From Verrucomicrobiota bacterium (GTDB lineage: Bacteria > Verrucomicrobiota > Verrucomicrobiia > Opitutales > Opitutaceae), in contig JAEYUW010000030.1 of the NCBI GenBank assembly GCA_023432225.1, forward strand, positions 43,392 to 107,391: a stretch of DNA of 64,000 nt, given 5' to 3'. Positions 35,416-44,772 of this stretch are shown here, piece after piece. Every line of letters starts with the position of its first letter. Positions within the stretch are counted from its first letter, which is position 1. The notes under the pieces are model-generated. The model had not been told where the DNA came from and did no database searches. It worked only from the letters and a program-made list of their open reading frames with translations. The position numbers were made by a program, and so were the translations under genes.

Positions 35416-37437
35416 ATGAGAACCACGCACGTTGGGATGCGGGCCTTGCTCGCGTATTTCGGTCTTGGCTGGGCGCTCGGCGCGTCGGGCGCTCCGGTGT
35501 CGGTGCAGGACTTGTTTCGCGATTACGATTTCCACCGCATGGCCATGTCGCCGGATGGGCAATGGCTCGCGAGTGTGTTCGATCATGAGCCCGAGAAAGA
35601 CGTGCATCTGCTGGGCCTCGGCGTGATCCACGTCGACACCGGCAAGGTGCGGGTGTTGCAGCGGGCCGACGACGTCACGCTGCTCGGCATGAGCTGGGTC
35701 GGCGACACGCGGATCATGACGACGCAGCTGAACGTGCGGCTTCAGCGCAGCCGTTATGCCTTCGAAGTGGACGGCACCGGCGTGAAGGAGCTCATCTCGC
35801 CGAGCTATTGGTCGGTGCTCGGCGATACCGAGATGATCCATCCGCACGGGCCGAATCCGGACGAGGTGTTGCTGGCGCGGGAAAAGATCGGCGATCGCTT
35901 TGAGAAAAAATGGGCGTTCGCCGGTGAGACGGCTGCGCCCGGCGTTTATCGCATGAACGTGAAGACCGGCGAAAACGCGCTGGTGACTCCCGATCCGGGG
36001 TGGAGCAATCAATGGTTCGCCGATGCGCAGGGCCGCGTGCGTGTCGCGGTCGGCTACGACAAGGCGGCGTTCAAAGCGGACGGGCGGGTGAAAAACAAGC
36101 GCCAGCTGCCCGCGGCCAAAATCTTTTGGATCAACGACGCCGGCCAGGGCGAAGAGATCACCGCGATCGCGGCGGGCGAGCGCGAGGAGTTCGAGCCGCT
36201 CGGCTTCGACGCGGACAATCGGCGGTTTCTCTTTGTCGGTCGTCAGGGCGGCGATCGCGCGGCGCTTTTTGCCTACAATCCCGAGACGCGCGCCGTCGAG
36301 GGGCCGTTGATGGCGAATCCGCGCGTGGATCTGAGCGGTGCCGTGATGTCGCCGCACGACACGACGGTGGCCGGAGTTTGGAGCGAAGACGGCGAACCGC
36401 GCGTCGAGTGGCTCGACCCGTTTTTCAAAACCGTGCAAGCCTCCGTCGATGCGGCGCTGCCCGGGCGCACGAACTATTTCGCGGGGTGGAGTCGCGATCG
36501 GAAGCGTTTCCTGATCCTGAGCGCGGCGTCCGACGAGCCGGGCGTCTACTACTTGCTCGATCTGGCGCGCGGCACTCTCGTCGAAGTCTATCGCCGTGCC
36601 GCGTGGCTGAAGGGCGCCACGCTCGCGAAAAAGCGCCCGGTGCAGGTGCCCGCGCGCGATGGTGAGACGCTGCACGGTTATCTCACGCTCCCGCCGGGAG
36701 CGGCCGCCGTCGAAAAACCGCGCGCGCTGGTGCTGCTCGTGCACGGCGGGCCGTGGCAAAGCCGCGACGGAGCCGGCTTCGATCCGGAGGTGCAATTCTA
36801 CGCGACGCGCGGCTACGCCGTGTTGCAGGTGAACTTCCGCGGCTCCGGTGGCTATGGTCGTCGCTTCGAGGACCTCGCGCGCAAGCAGTTTGCCGGCACG
36901 ATGCAGGCCGATCTCGACGATGCGGTCGACTGGGCTGTCAAGGAAGGCATCGCGGATCCCGCGCGGCTCATCATCGCCGGCGCCAGTTACGGTGGCTACG
37001 CGACGCTCGTGGGTGTGGCCACACAGCCGAAAAAATTCCGCGTCGGCGTCGCGCAATTCCCGGTCACCGATCTGGTGCGACAGGTGAAACACTATGAAAT
37101 TACCGCAGACCTCGATCTCAGCGCCGGCTATGCGGCGGAATGGTGGAAGGCCTGGGTCGGCGACCCGGAGACGGAGGCGTCGATGCTGAACGCGAAATCT
37201 CCGCTGAATCTCCTGCGGCGCATCGAGGCGCCGTTGTTCATCGTTTATGGCGAGAACGACCCGCGCATCAGCTTCGACCAATCCGCCGATCTCGTGCGCG
37301 GCTTGCGGGCGCTGAAGAAACCGTTCGTGCGCTTCGCTCCGCCGAATGAGCGACACGGCCTCTACAAGTCGGAGAGCCGCTACAAGGTTTATGCGGAACT
37401 CGAGAAGTTTCTCCTCGCGAACGTGCCGCCAAACTGA
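35416..37437 (+). CDS. Secreted S9 family peptidase (paralogue)
   Basis: 673 aa with a signal peptide (about 1-25, ending ASGAP). A propeller domain precedes the hydrolase domain. The triad is visible as Ser in GASYGGYATL, Asp in YGENDPRISF and His in NERHGLYKSE. It shares many blocks with the S9 peptidase at 32.6 kb (such as VLQVNFRGSGGYG versus VLQVNYRGSGGFG), so the two probably arose by duplication. The start ATG opens the signal peptide. Confidence 0.9.
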   Translation: MRTTHVGMRALLAYFGLGWALGASGAPVSVQDLFRDYDFHRMAMSPDGQWLASVFDHEPEKDVHLLGLGVIHVDTGKVRVLQRADDVTLLGMSWVGDTRIMTTQLNVRLQRSRYAFEVDGTGVKELISPSYWSVLGDTEMIHPHGPNPDEVLLAREKIGDRFEKKWAFAGETAAPGVYRMNVKTGENALVTPDPGWSNQWFADAQGRVRVAVGYDKAAFKADGRVKNKRQLPAAKIFWINDAGQGEEITAIAAGEREEFEPLGFDADNRRFLFVGRQGGDRAALFAYNPETRAVEGPLMANPRVDLSGAVMSPHDTTVAGVWSEDGEPRVEWLDPFFKTVQASVDAALPGRTNYFAGWSRDRKRFLILSAASDEPGVYYLLDLARGTLVEVYRRAAWLKGATLAKKRPVQVPARDGETLHGYLTLPPGAAAVEKPRALVLLVHGGPWQSRDGAGFDPEVQFYATRGYAVLQVNFRGSGGYGRRFEDLARKQFAGTMQADLDDAVDWAVKEGIADPARLIIAGASYGGYATLVGVATQPKKFRVGVAQFPVTDLVRQVKHYEITADLDLSAGYAAEWWKAWVGDPETEASMLNAKSPLNLLRRIEAPLFIVYGENDPRISFDQSADLVRGLRALKKPFVRFAPPNERHGLYKSESRYKVYAELEKFLLANVPPN

Positions 37438-37478
37438 CGGACGCTGGACTTTGGCGAAAAGCGCATACACTCGCCGGC

Positions 37479-38282
37479 ATGTCTGAATCCACTTCCGAGC
37501 CGGTCAACGGCGCCGAGATTATCACCGAGTTCGTGCGGCACCGCAACGTGCTGATCACGCGCGGCGACCTCAGTCCGCTGTTTGTGGATTATTACCTGCA
37601 CCTCGCTGACAACCAGCTGAAACCCGCGCCGGAGCACGATCGCCTGTTCAAGCAGGCGCTGGCGGCGTTCGCGCTGCACTGCGCCTCGCGGCCGCGTTAC
37701 GAGCACCTGGCGTGGACGATCAGCTTGCAGGAGCCGCGGCTGAATCTCTTTCTCGCGGGCGACAACGAGGACTGCACGGTCACCGGCCGCATTTTCACGG
37801 AGAACGTGCGCGAGGCGGAGAAGAACGTCTTTTATTCGGATCTCATGCCGCGCCGCGGCGCCGAGAAGAGGCGCAGCGTCGTGAATTTCGACGGCACTGA
37901 TCTGTTCCGCGCGGTCGAGCAATACTACGACACCAGCGAGCAGCGACCCGCGCGCTACTTTGACCTCGGCGAAGATCAGTTCGCGATGCTCGTGTCGCAT
38001 CCGGATTGTGATGAGGCCTGGCTGCGGCAGGTGGACCTCGCCGGCGTGAAATCGCTGTCGCAGGACGAGACCGTCTCGCGCATCGAGCGGCGTGCTTATC
38101 GCTGGGCTTGCGGCTGCACGCAGCAGAAAATCATGGGAGCGCTGGCGCCGGCGGCGCGCGCGGGAATCGACGCCGTGTTTGGCGAACAGGAATCGATTCA
38201 CGTGCAGTGTCCGCGCTGCGCCGCGGCGCACTTGATCACCCGCGAGGCGATGGAAGCGTATCTCGCCGCAACGAAAAAGTAG
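37479..38282 (+). CDS. Hsp33-like redox chaperone
   Basis: A 267-aa protein of the HslO family, whose members are holdases activated by oxidation. The C-terminal zinc centre is seen as CGCTQQKI and VQCPRCAAAH, the CxC...CxxC arrangement of Hsp33. The N-terminal two-thirds are more diverged than usual, and the linker is short, so the redox switch may differ. The TAG stop at 38280-38282 belongs to the GTAG head of a REP repeat, so the C-terminal AATKK may have been set by repeat insertion. Confidence 0.8.
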   Translation: MSESTSEPVNGAEIITEFVRHRNVLITRGDLSPLFVDYYLHLADNQLKPAPEHDRLFKQALAAFALHCASRPRYEHLAWTISLQEPRLNLFLAGDNEDCTVTGRIFTENVREAEKNVFYSDLMPRRGAEKRRSVVNFDGTDLFRAVEQYYDTSEQRPARYFDLGEDQFAMLVSHPDCDEAWLRQVDLAGVKSLSQDETVSRIERRAYRWACGCTQQKIMGALAPAARAGIDAVFGEQESIHVQCPRCAAAHLITREAMEAYLAATKK

Positions 38283-38396
38283 GGCCGGTCTCTGACCGGC
38301 CTGGTGGGACATGCGACTGCCGGGGCGTGAGCGGTGTTTCTTTGGCACGTTTACGCAGCGATGAAAGCCTTTGGGCCGGTCGAAGACCGGCCCTAC
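38279..38396. repeat. REP pair (BIME-like) upstream of pnuC
   Basis: Units at 38279-38301 and, inverted, at 38373-38396, with the GCCGGTC/GACCGGC stem. The first unit overlaps the end of the Hsp33-like gene and gives its stop codon; the second lies 46 nt before the pnuC start. Confidence 0.8.
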
Positions 38397-38441
38397 CGGG
38401 ACGCTCGACATCGTTTGCTGCCGCCGCTTCCCTCGCGCCTC

Positions 38442-39050
38442 ATGCACGCCGTCTGGCACAACATCTGGAACGGGCTGACCAGCGCCACGCCGCTCGATCA
38501 GCTCAACCTCGTGTGCGGATTGATCGGAGTCACCCTGATGGTGCGCCAGAGCCTGTGGGCGTTTCCCGTCGGTCTCGTGGCGGTGTCGGTGCAAGGCGTG
38601 TTGTTCTGGCAAAGCCGTTTTCCGGCCGACGCGGCGTTGCAGATTTTCTTTTTCGCCACGCTGGCGTGGGGCTGGTGGCATTGGGTGAAAGACAAAGGCG
38701 CCGCGCCGGAGCTACCCGTGACGCGGTTAAGCCCGCGCGGCTGGGTGGTGACGCTGGCGCTGGCGGGTGCGGCGACGGCGGCGTGGGCGTTGACGATCGG
38801 GCCGGCGATGGGAGCGGCGATGCCGTGGCGCGATGCGTTCATTGCGGCGTTCAGCGTCGCGGCGCAGGTGCTGCAGGTGCGCAAGAACATCGAGAACTGG
38901 CCGCTATGGATCGTCGTCAATCTGGTCGCGGTCGCTTCCTATTGGAGCGCGGAGCTGGCTTACACGGCGTTTCTTTACGGACTCTATCTGGTGCTCGCGC
39001 TGCTCGGTTGGCGCGCGTGGGGGAAGTCGTTGCGGGAGGCGCGCGCATGA
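38442..39050 (+). CDS. pnuC: Nicotinamide riboside transporter PnuC
   Basis: A 202-aa membrane protein with about seven hydrophobic segments. NIENWPLWIVVNLVAVASYW is the recognised PnuC signature, with FWQSRFPADAALQIFFFA upstream. It takes up nicotinamide riboside by facilitated diffusion, trapped by phosphorylation. The next gene, a NadR-type kinase, overlaps its stop (ATGA), which strongly supports the assignment. Confidence 0.92.
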   Translation: MHAVWHNIWNGLTSATPLDQLNLVCGLIGVTLMVRQSLWAFPVGLVAVSVQGVLFWQSRFPADAALQIFFFATLAWGWWHWVKDKGAAPELPVTRLSPRGWVVTLALAGAATAAWALTIGPAMGAAMPWRDAFIAAFSVAAQVLQVRKNIENWPLWIVVNLVAVASYWSAELAYTAFLYGLYLVLALLGWRAWGKSLREARA

Positions 39051-39637
39051 GCCCGGACGTTTTGCGCATCGCGGTTTACGGCGCGGAGTCGACGGGCAAA
39101 ACCGAACTTGCGGTCAAACTCGGTGCGCACTTCGGCGCGCCAGTGGTGGCCGAATACGCGCGAGAATACTGCGACGCGCAGGGCGGCGTGCTCGGTCTCG
39201 AGGACATGGTGCCGATCGCGCGCGAGCAATGGCGACGCGAGGACGCCACCGTGGTGCAAGTGGAGGAGCAATTTGCCGTATTACGGCAAATTCGCCCGGA
39301 CGGCAGGGGGCTCGTGATTTGCGACACCGATGCGCTGACGACGATGCTGTGGAGTGATCTACTTTACGGCACGACGCCGGACGAAGTGCGCCGGGGTGCG
39401 GAGAAGCGCTGCCGGAACTACGCGCTTTACCTGCTGCTCGATACTGACGTGCCGTTCGCGCCGGACCCGCAGCGTTGTTTTCCTGATCCGGAGGATCGCG
39501 AAAAATGCCGCCGCGTCTGGCGCGGCGCGCTCGAGCGGCGGCAGCTGCCCTTCGTGGAAATTCGCGGCGACTGGGCTGAACGCAAGCGTGCGGCGATCGC
39601 CGCGGTGGAGCGGGTGTTGGCGGGTGAGCCGACGTAG
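39047..39637 (+). CDS. NadR-type nicotinamide riboside kinase
   Basis: A 196-aa P-loop ATPase corresponding to the C-terminal kinase domain of NadR, without the HTH or adenylyltransferase domains. The Walker A is GAESTGKTEL (about residues 11-20); AEYAREYC and the Walker B-like VICDTDAL follow. It phosphorylates the nicotinamide riboside brought in by PnuC to NMN, feeding NAD synthesis. Translationally coupled to pnuC. Confidence 0.9.
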   Translation: MSPDVLRIAVYGAESTGKTELAVKLGAHFGAPVVAEYAREYCDAQGGVLGLEDMVPIAREQWRREDATVVQVEEQFAVLRQIRPDGRGLVICDTDALTTMLWSDLLYGTTPDEVRRGAEKRCRNYALYLLLDTDVPFAPDPQRCFPDPEDREKCRRVWRGALERRQLPFVEIRGDWAERKRAAIAAVERVLAGEPT

Positions 39638-39707
39638 GCGAACATGGTTCGCGTTCCAGCGCGGTCGGCGGGCCGGCAGCGTCAGGTTGCCGCGAACGGT
39701 TTTGCGA

Positions 39708-42344
39708 TCATTCCGCGCGCAGGGCGCTGATGGCGTCGACCTGGCTGGCGCGGCGGGCGGGGAGCCAGCAGGCGAGGAGTGCGACTGCGAGGAGAAATGC
39801 CGTCGTGAGCCCGAGGATCAGCAGATTGTTGGCGCGGATGCCGGGATAGTTCGCGATGAGCACGCGCGCGACGCCGACGGCACCGATCAGCCCCAGCGCG
39901 GAGCCGGCCAACGCGAGACGCGCGCCAGAGGCGAACACCAGCCGGGTGATCTCGCGCGCCGTGGCGCCGAGGGCGAGGCGGATGGCGAACTCGCCATTGC
40001 GCTGCGCCATCGTGCGCGCGAGGACGCCGTAGATGCCCATCGCCGCCAGAGCGAGGCCGAGCAGGCCGAAGGCCGCGAGCATGTCACGCAGCACGCCGAG
40101 TTGGTAGAGCGAGCGCTCGATCGAGGTTTTCGCGGGACGCAGCGCGCGGATCGGCAAATCGGCGTCGAGCATGGCGAACGTGGCGCGCAGGTCGGCGACG
40201 ATCGCGGCCGGGGCGGCGCCTTGGGCGCGGACGAACAACTCGAAGTTGCGCTGCGGATGCTGTCGGTTTGAGCGGTAGATTTGATGCGGCACGTTGTTGG
40301 TGTCGGGTTCGACGGTCTCGACGTCGGCGACGATGCCGATGATCTCGCCCCACTCGGGCGCGCCGTCGGTGGCGGGCGCGATGCGGCGACCGAGAGCGTC
40401 GTTGCCGGGAAAGAGTGCACGAGCGGTGGACTGGCTCACGATGTAGGCGCGGGTCGACGATGGCGTTTCCACGGCCCCGAAGGTTCGGCCTGCGACCAAG
40501 GGCGTGCCGACGGTGGCGAAGTAGTCGTGGTCCACCGTGTTGATGCGTGCGGCCGGTTCGCGTCCGGGGGCGGGGCGCGGCTGGCCTTCGAGCTGAAACT
40601 TCATGATCTCCGACCAGAAAAAATACGGCTCGGAGGAGGCGAAACTCGCGGCTTCGACGCCAGGCAGCGCGCGCAAGCGCTCCAGGGCAAGGCGCTGAAA
40701 AGCGAGGATGGCTTCGTCGTCACGGTAAGTGGCGGACGGGAGCGCGATGGTGCCGGTGACGAGTTGCGTGGCGTCCCAACCGCCCTGGCGGCGGTGAAGA
40801 TCGTCGAGGCCGCGGATGAAAATGGCGGCGCCGGAGAGGAGCACGAGCGCGAGCGCGAATTGGCCGACGACGAGCAGACGGCGGAAGAGCTGCGTGCCGC
40901 GACCGCCGGTCGAACCGCGCGCGCCGCTCTTGAGGGTTTCGTTCAAGTCCACGCGCCGCGCGTGGAGCGCCGGCAGCAGGCCGAACGCGAGCGCAGTCAA
41001 CAGGGAGGCGCCGAGCGTCCAGCCGAGCACGTGGGGATCGATGGCGAAGTTAACCTGTTCGCCGTTGTCGCCGGTGGAGCGGATGCGCGCCCAATGATGG
41101 AAGGCTTCGATGACGATCAGGGCGACGCCACCGCCCGCGCCGGCCAGAAGAAGCGACTCGGCGATGAGCGGACGCATGAGTTGCAGTCGCGAGGCGCCGA
41201 GAGCGGCGCGCACCGCGAATTCGCGGGTGCGCGTGATGGTGCGAACGAGGTAGAGGTTGGCGAGATTGGCGCAGGCGAGGACGAGCACGAAACCCGAGAG
41301 GGCGATCAGCAGCACGAGCGTCGCCGGCGAGCCGTAGGAGGCGATGATCAGATTTTCGCTCCACCAGGACGTGCCGGCATTCTCCGCCGGAAAGGCGCGA
41401 ACCTGTTGGGCGGAAAGTTCCGCGAGGAACGACGAGGCGCGCGGGGCGTCGGTCGTGGGAGCGCGGCGACCGATGACGCGAAGATTCCGTTCCAAACGAT
41501 CGGAGGCTTGCACGGGCGTCAGAGCGAGGGGACGGAAGAAGTCGATGTTGCCGAGGTGGCGCCAGTCGTTGAACGAGACGGGGAGGACGCCGATGACTTC
41601 GTGCGGTTCGCCGTCGATGCGGACGGTGCGGCCGAGGATGTCGCGGCGGGAATCATAGCGGTTACGCCACACGCGCTGGCTGAGCACGACGACCTTGTCG
41701 CGTCCGGGCGTGTCTTCGCCCGGACGGAATCCGCGGCCGAGTTCGATCTGGACGCCGAGCAGAGAAAAGAAATTGGCGGTCGCGAGCGCGGACGATGCGA
41801 GTTCGGCGGGTGCGCCCGCGTCGGAGAGGCTGGCGGCGCGCGGACGGTAGGCCGCGATTTCACCGTAGGGCGCCTGGGCTTCGCGCAGTGCGATGACGTC
41901 GGCGGCCGCGAAGTTGCCTTCGCGGAACTGCGGCGTGGCGCGCCAGATTCGCTCGAGTCGGTCGGGTTCCGCGTAGGGCAGCGGCTTCAACATGATGCCG
42001 TTGGTGATGCTGAACATCGCGGTGTTCGCGCCGATGCCGAGACCGAGGGTGACGATCGCGAGCAGACTGAACCCCGGGGAACGGCGGAGCTGGCGCGCGG
42101 CGAAGGCGAGGTCGTGGCCGAATCGCTCCAGCGCGCCCCAGCCGAACGTGTCGCGGGCGCGTTCCTGGAGCGCGGCGGTGTTGCCGAATTTCCGCTGCGC
42201 GGCGAGGTGCGCCTGGTCGGGGGCGAGGCCGTCGGCCGCGTAGTCCGCGGCGCGCTGTTCGAGGTGGAATCGCATCTCCTCGGCCATTTCGGCTTCGGTA
42301 TCGCGGCGGCGGAAGAGGGTGCGCAGGCGGCGGCGGAGGTTCAT
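39708..42344 (-). CDS. ADOP-type ABC transporter permease (MacB/FtsX family)
   Basis: 878 aa. The cytoplasmic N-terminal segment (AEEMRFHLEQRAADYAADGL) is the signature of acidobacterial duplicated orphan permeases. Two MacB-type periplasmic core plus FtsX permease units follow, with LLAIVTLGLGIGANTAMFS as the first and GLLGLALAAMGIYGVLAR in the second half. No ATPase gene is adjacent, as usual for ADOPs. The PadR regulator gene just upstream on the same strand suggests an inducible efflux or lipoprotein-type function. Confidence 0.88.
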   Translation of the reverse strand: MNLRRRLRTLFRRRDTEAEMAEEMRFHLEQRAADYAADGLAPDQAHLAAQRKFGNTAALQERARDTFGWGALERFGHDLAFAARQLRRSPGFSLLAIVTLGLGIGANTAMFSITNGIMLKPLPYAEPDRLERIWRATPQFREGNFAAADVIALREAQAPYGEIAAYRPRAASLSDAGAPAELASSALATANFFSLLGVQIELGRGFRPGEDTPGRDKVVVLSQRVWRNRYDSRRDILGRTVRIDGEPHEVIGVLPVSFNDWRHLGNIDFFRPLALTPVQASDRLERNLRVIGRRAPTTDAPRASSFLAELSAQQVRAFPAENAGTSWWSENLIIASYGSPATLVLLIALSGFVLVLACANLANLYLVRTITRTREFAVRAALGASRLQLMRPLIAESLLLAGAGGGVALIVIEAFHHWARIRSTGDNGEQVNFAIDPHVLGWTLGASLLTALAFGLLPALHARRVDLNETLKSGARGSTGGRGTQLFRRLLVVGQFALALVLLSGAAIFIRGLDDLHRRQGGWDATQLVTGTIALPSATYRDDEAILAFQRLALERLRALPGVEAASFASSEPYFFWSEIMKFQLEGQPRPAPGREPAARINTVDHDYFATVGTPLVAGRTFGAVETPSSTRAYIVSQSTARALFPGNDALGRRIAPATDGAPEWGEIIGIVADVETVEPDTNNVPHQIYRSNRQHPQRNFELFVRAQGAAPAAIVADLRATFAMLDADLPIRALRPAKTSIERSLYQLGVLRDMLAAFGLLGLALAAMGIYGVLARTMAQRNGEFAIRLALGATAREITRLVFASGARLALAGSALGLIGAVGVARVLIANYPGIRANNLLILGLTTAFLLAVALLACWLPARRASQVDAISALRAE

Positions 42345-42389
42345 CGGCGTGGCGGATTCAGACGGAGTTAAAGGGAGGAAGGGACCGCC

Positions 42390-42719
42390 TCAGGCGGACT
42401 GCATCACGAGGTTGATGATGGCGCTCATGCGGTCCCAGAGCTCCTGTTCCTTCTCGAGCTGCTTCCGGCCGGCGCGGGTGAGCGAGTAGTATTTGGCGCG
42501 GCGGTTGTTCTCGGTCAGGCGCCACTCGGCTTCGATCCAGCCCTTGTCTTCCATGCGGTAGAGCGAGGGGTAAAGGGAGCCCTCGTCGACTTGCAGTGCG
42601 CTCTTCGACAACTGTTCGAGCTTGGTGGTGATGCCCCAGCCGTGCAGTTCACCGCGGCTGAGCACACGGAGAATCAGCATGTCGAGCGTGCCGGGAAGGA
42701 GTTCGTTTTTGGCGGCCAT
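42390..42719 (-). CDS. PadR family transcriptional repressor
   Basis: A 109-aa winged-helix regulator. LPGTLDMLILRVLSRGELHG is the family opening, SLYPSLYRMEDKGWI is the recognition/wing region, and KYYSLTRAGRKQL follows. It precedes the ADOP permease by 45 nt on the same strand, an arrangement seen repeatedly for ADOP genes. A perfect 12-bp inverted repeat sits upstream and is the probable self-operator. Confidence 0.92.
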   Translation of the reverse strand: MAAKNELLPGTLDMLILRVLSRGELHGWGITTKLEQLSKSALQVDEGSLYPSLYRMEDKGWIEAEWRLTENNRRAKYYSLTRAGRKQLEKEQELWDRMSAIINLVMQSA

Positions 42720-42732
42720 GCCTGCTCACCTA

Positions 42733-42778
42733 GATAATCTAAGGTAAGCGAGGCAAGTCTTTCTTTAGATTATCTAAG
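42733..42778. promoter_or_regulatory. Candidate PadR operator
   Basis: TAGATAATCTAA (42733-42744) and its exact inverse TTAGATTATCTA (42767-42778) are separated by 22 nt and lie 14 nt upstream of the padR start. AT-rich half-sites in a GC-rich region fit a PadR-type operator overlapping the promoter. Each half-site is itself near-palindromic. Confidence 0.6.
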
Positions 42779-42868
42779 TGAGACAGCGGACGAGACGCGG
42801 CCGGAGGGCCTGCCACTCCGTGGGTCGGGCGGAGAAGGGCGGCGGGTTCGTTCCCGCGCGAAAAGACA

Positions 42869-42891
42869 AGGGCGGCCGCGATGGCCGCCCT
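42869..42891 (-). terminator. Intrinsic terminator of the malic enzyme gene
   Basis: Perfect 9-bp arms AGGGCGGCC/GGCCGCCCT with a 5-nt loop, followed on the minus strand by TTGTCTTTTCG, lie 29 nt after the malic enzyme stop. Confidence 0.75.
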
Positions 42892-42919
42892 CGGAGAACA
42901 ACACACTGAACTAAAAGCG

Positions 42920-44563
42920 TCAGACGTAGCTCGGGTAATGCGGGTCGAACATCGCCTCGCGCACGTGCGCCGCGAGATCGGCCGGGCGGAGCATGTTCGT
43001 CAGGTGGCGCTGGAACGCCACTTCGGCGACGGCGGTGGCGATCTGCGCGGAGACTTCGCGGATGCGTTTCAGGTCCGGGTAGACGCGGCCGAGCTTGAGG
43101 TCCTCCTCGGTGACGAGGTCGGCGAGCTTGCGGGCGGCGACGTAGAACATCTCGTCGGTCACGCGGCGGGCTTCGCTGGCGATGACGCCGAGGCCGACGC
43201 CGGGGAAGATGTAGCTGTTGTTGCCCTGGCCGGGGTGGTGCGTCGTGCCGAGGTAGTTGACCGGACCGAAGGGGCTGCCGCTGGCGAAGATGGCGCGGCC
43301 TTCGCTCCATGTGTAGCATTGCACGGCGGTGCACTCGGCTTTCGAGGTCGGGTTCGAGAGCGCGAAGATGACGGGGCGCTGGTTGATGCGCGCCATCGCG
43401 CGGACGACGTCCTCGGTGAACGTCTGCGGCATGCCGGAGACGCCGATGAGCGCGGTGGGCTTGAGCGACTCGACGGCTTCGAGCAGCGAGGCGACCGGCT
43501 TGTGATCGTGCGCGAAGCGGAGCTTGTGCTCGACGAGGTCGGTGCGGCTTTTGACGACGAGGCCCTTGGAATCGACGAACCAGCACTGTTCGCGCGCCTG
43601 TTTTTCCGGCACGCCGTTATACTTGAGGGCTTCGACGATGAGTTCGCCGATGCCGATGCCGGCTTCGCCGGCGCCGAGGAAGAGGACTTTCTGTTGCTCG
43701 AGCGGAGTGCCCGTGAGGCGGGCGGAGGACATGAGGCCGGACAGCGTGACGCCGGCGGTGCCCTGGATGTCGTCGTTGAACGTGCAGGCTTGGTCGCGGT
43801 AGTGATGGAGCAGGCGGAACGCGTTGGCGTTGCCGAAGTCCTCGAACTGGATGCAGGCCTTCGGGAAGACTTGCTGGGCGGCGCTGACGAACTCGGCGAC
43901 GAGCGCATCGTATTCGGGGCCGCGCAGGCGCGGCTCGGGCAGGCCGAGGTAGAGCGGGTCGGAGAGCAGCGCCGAGTTGTTCGTGCCCACGTCGAGCATG
44001 ATCGGGAGGCACTGGGAGGGCGCGATGCCGGCGCACGCGGTGTAGAGCGAGAGCTTGCCGACGGGGATGCCCATGCCGTTCGCGCCGAGGTCGCCGAGGC
44101 CGAGGATGCGTTCGCCGTCGGTGATGACGATGATGCGCACGTCCGACTGCGGCCAGTTTTGCAGGATGCCTTTCACGCGACCCTTGTCGTTCTTCGTGAT
44201 GTAGAGGCCGCGCGGGCGGCGGAAGATGTGGCCGTATTTCTGGCAGGCGAGTCCGACGGTCGGCGTGTAGATGATCGGCATCATCTCGTCGAGGTGCTCG
44301 GTCAGCAGGCGGTAGAAGAGAGCCTCGTTGCGTTCCTGGAGCGAGATGAGATAAATGTATTTCTCGAGGTCGTTTTCCTTGCGGCGGTAATTCTCGAGCA
44401 CGCGGTCGAGCTGTTGGTCTTGCGAGGCGACGCGCGGCGGCAGGAGGCCGCGCAGGCCGAGCAGGTCGCGCTCGGCGTCGCTGAAGGCCGTGCCTTTGTT
44501 GAGCAGCGGATCGTGCAAAAGCGCGACGCCGCGTTTCCCGTTCAGGTGAAGCGTTGTAGTCAT
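42920..44563 (-). CDS. maeA: NAD-dependent malic enzyme
   Basis: Oxidatively decarboxylates malate to pyruvate. 547 aa, of the large MaeA (SfcA) type. The N-terminal domain has YTPTVGLACQKYG; the catalytic Lys/Asp region is IQFEDFGNANAFRLL with NDDIQGTAG; the dinucleotide loop is LGAGEAGIGI; LSNPTSKAECTA is also present. ATG at 44563 is chosen because the upstream frame is unconserved and the N-terminus HLNGKRGVALLHDPLLNKGTAF matches the family. Monocistronic with its own terminator. Confidence 0.95.
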   Translation of the reverse strand: MTTTLHLNGKRGVALLHDPLLNKGTAFSDAERDLLGLRGLLPPRVASQDQQLDRVLENYRRKENDLEKYIYLISLQERNEALFYRLLTEHLDEMMPIIYTPTVGLACQKYGHIFRRPRGLYITKNDKGRVKGILQNWPQSDVRIIVITDGERILGLGDLGANGMGIPVGKLSLYTACAGIAPSQCLPIMLDVGTNNSALLSDPLYLGLPEPRLRGPEYDALVAEFVSAAQQVFPKACIQFEDFGNANAFRLLHHYRDQACTFNDDIQGTAGVTLSGLMSSARLTGTPLEQQKVLFLGAGEAGIGIGELIVEALKYNGVPEKQAREQCWFVDSKGLVVKSRTDLVEHKLRFAHDHKPVASLLEAVESLKPTALIGVSGMPQTFTEDVVRAMARINQRPVIFALSNPTSKAECTAVQCYTWSEGRAIFASGSPFGPVNYLGTTHHPGQGNNSYIFPGVGLGVIASEARRVTDEMFYVAARKLADLVTEEDLKLGRVYPDLKRIREVSAQIATAVAEVAFQRHLTNMLRPADLAAHVREAMFDPHYPSYV

Positions 44564-44772
44564 GGTGGGATTCTTCCGGGGCCGAAAGGCATCGGCCGAT
44601 GGTGCAAACTTTACGCTTTCCGCGTGGCGGAGGGCAGATGTTTCCATCGGGCGCGCGCGGGAATCACCAGACGGCTTCACGAAAATCCTGCGCGCTAATA
44701 GGGCGCGCATGCGAAGGATTGGGCAAAAAATGGGTGGCGACGGGCGCGGCGCGGGCTACGGGTGTTCGCTTC

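Noticed and set aside
40281..42371. 696-aa open frame antisense to the ADOP permease gene
   Set aside because: Composition is the reverse-complement shadow of a GC-rich gene (Gly/Ala/Glu/Arg runs); the permease frame has clear family motifs.
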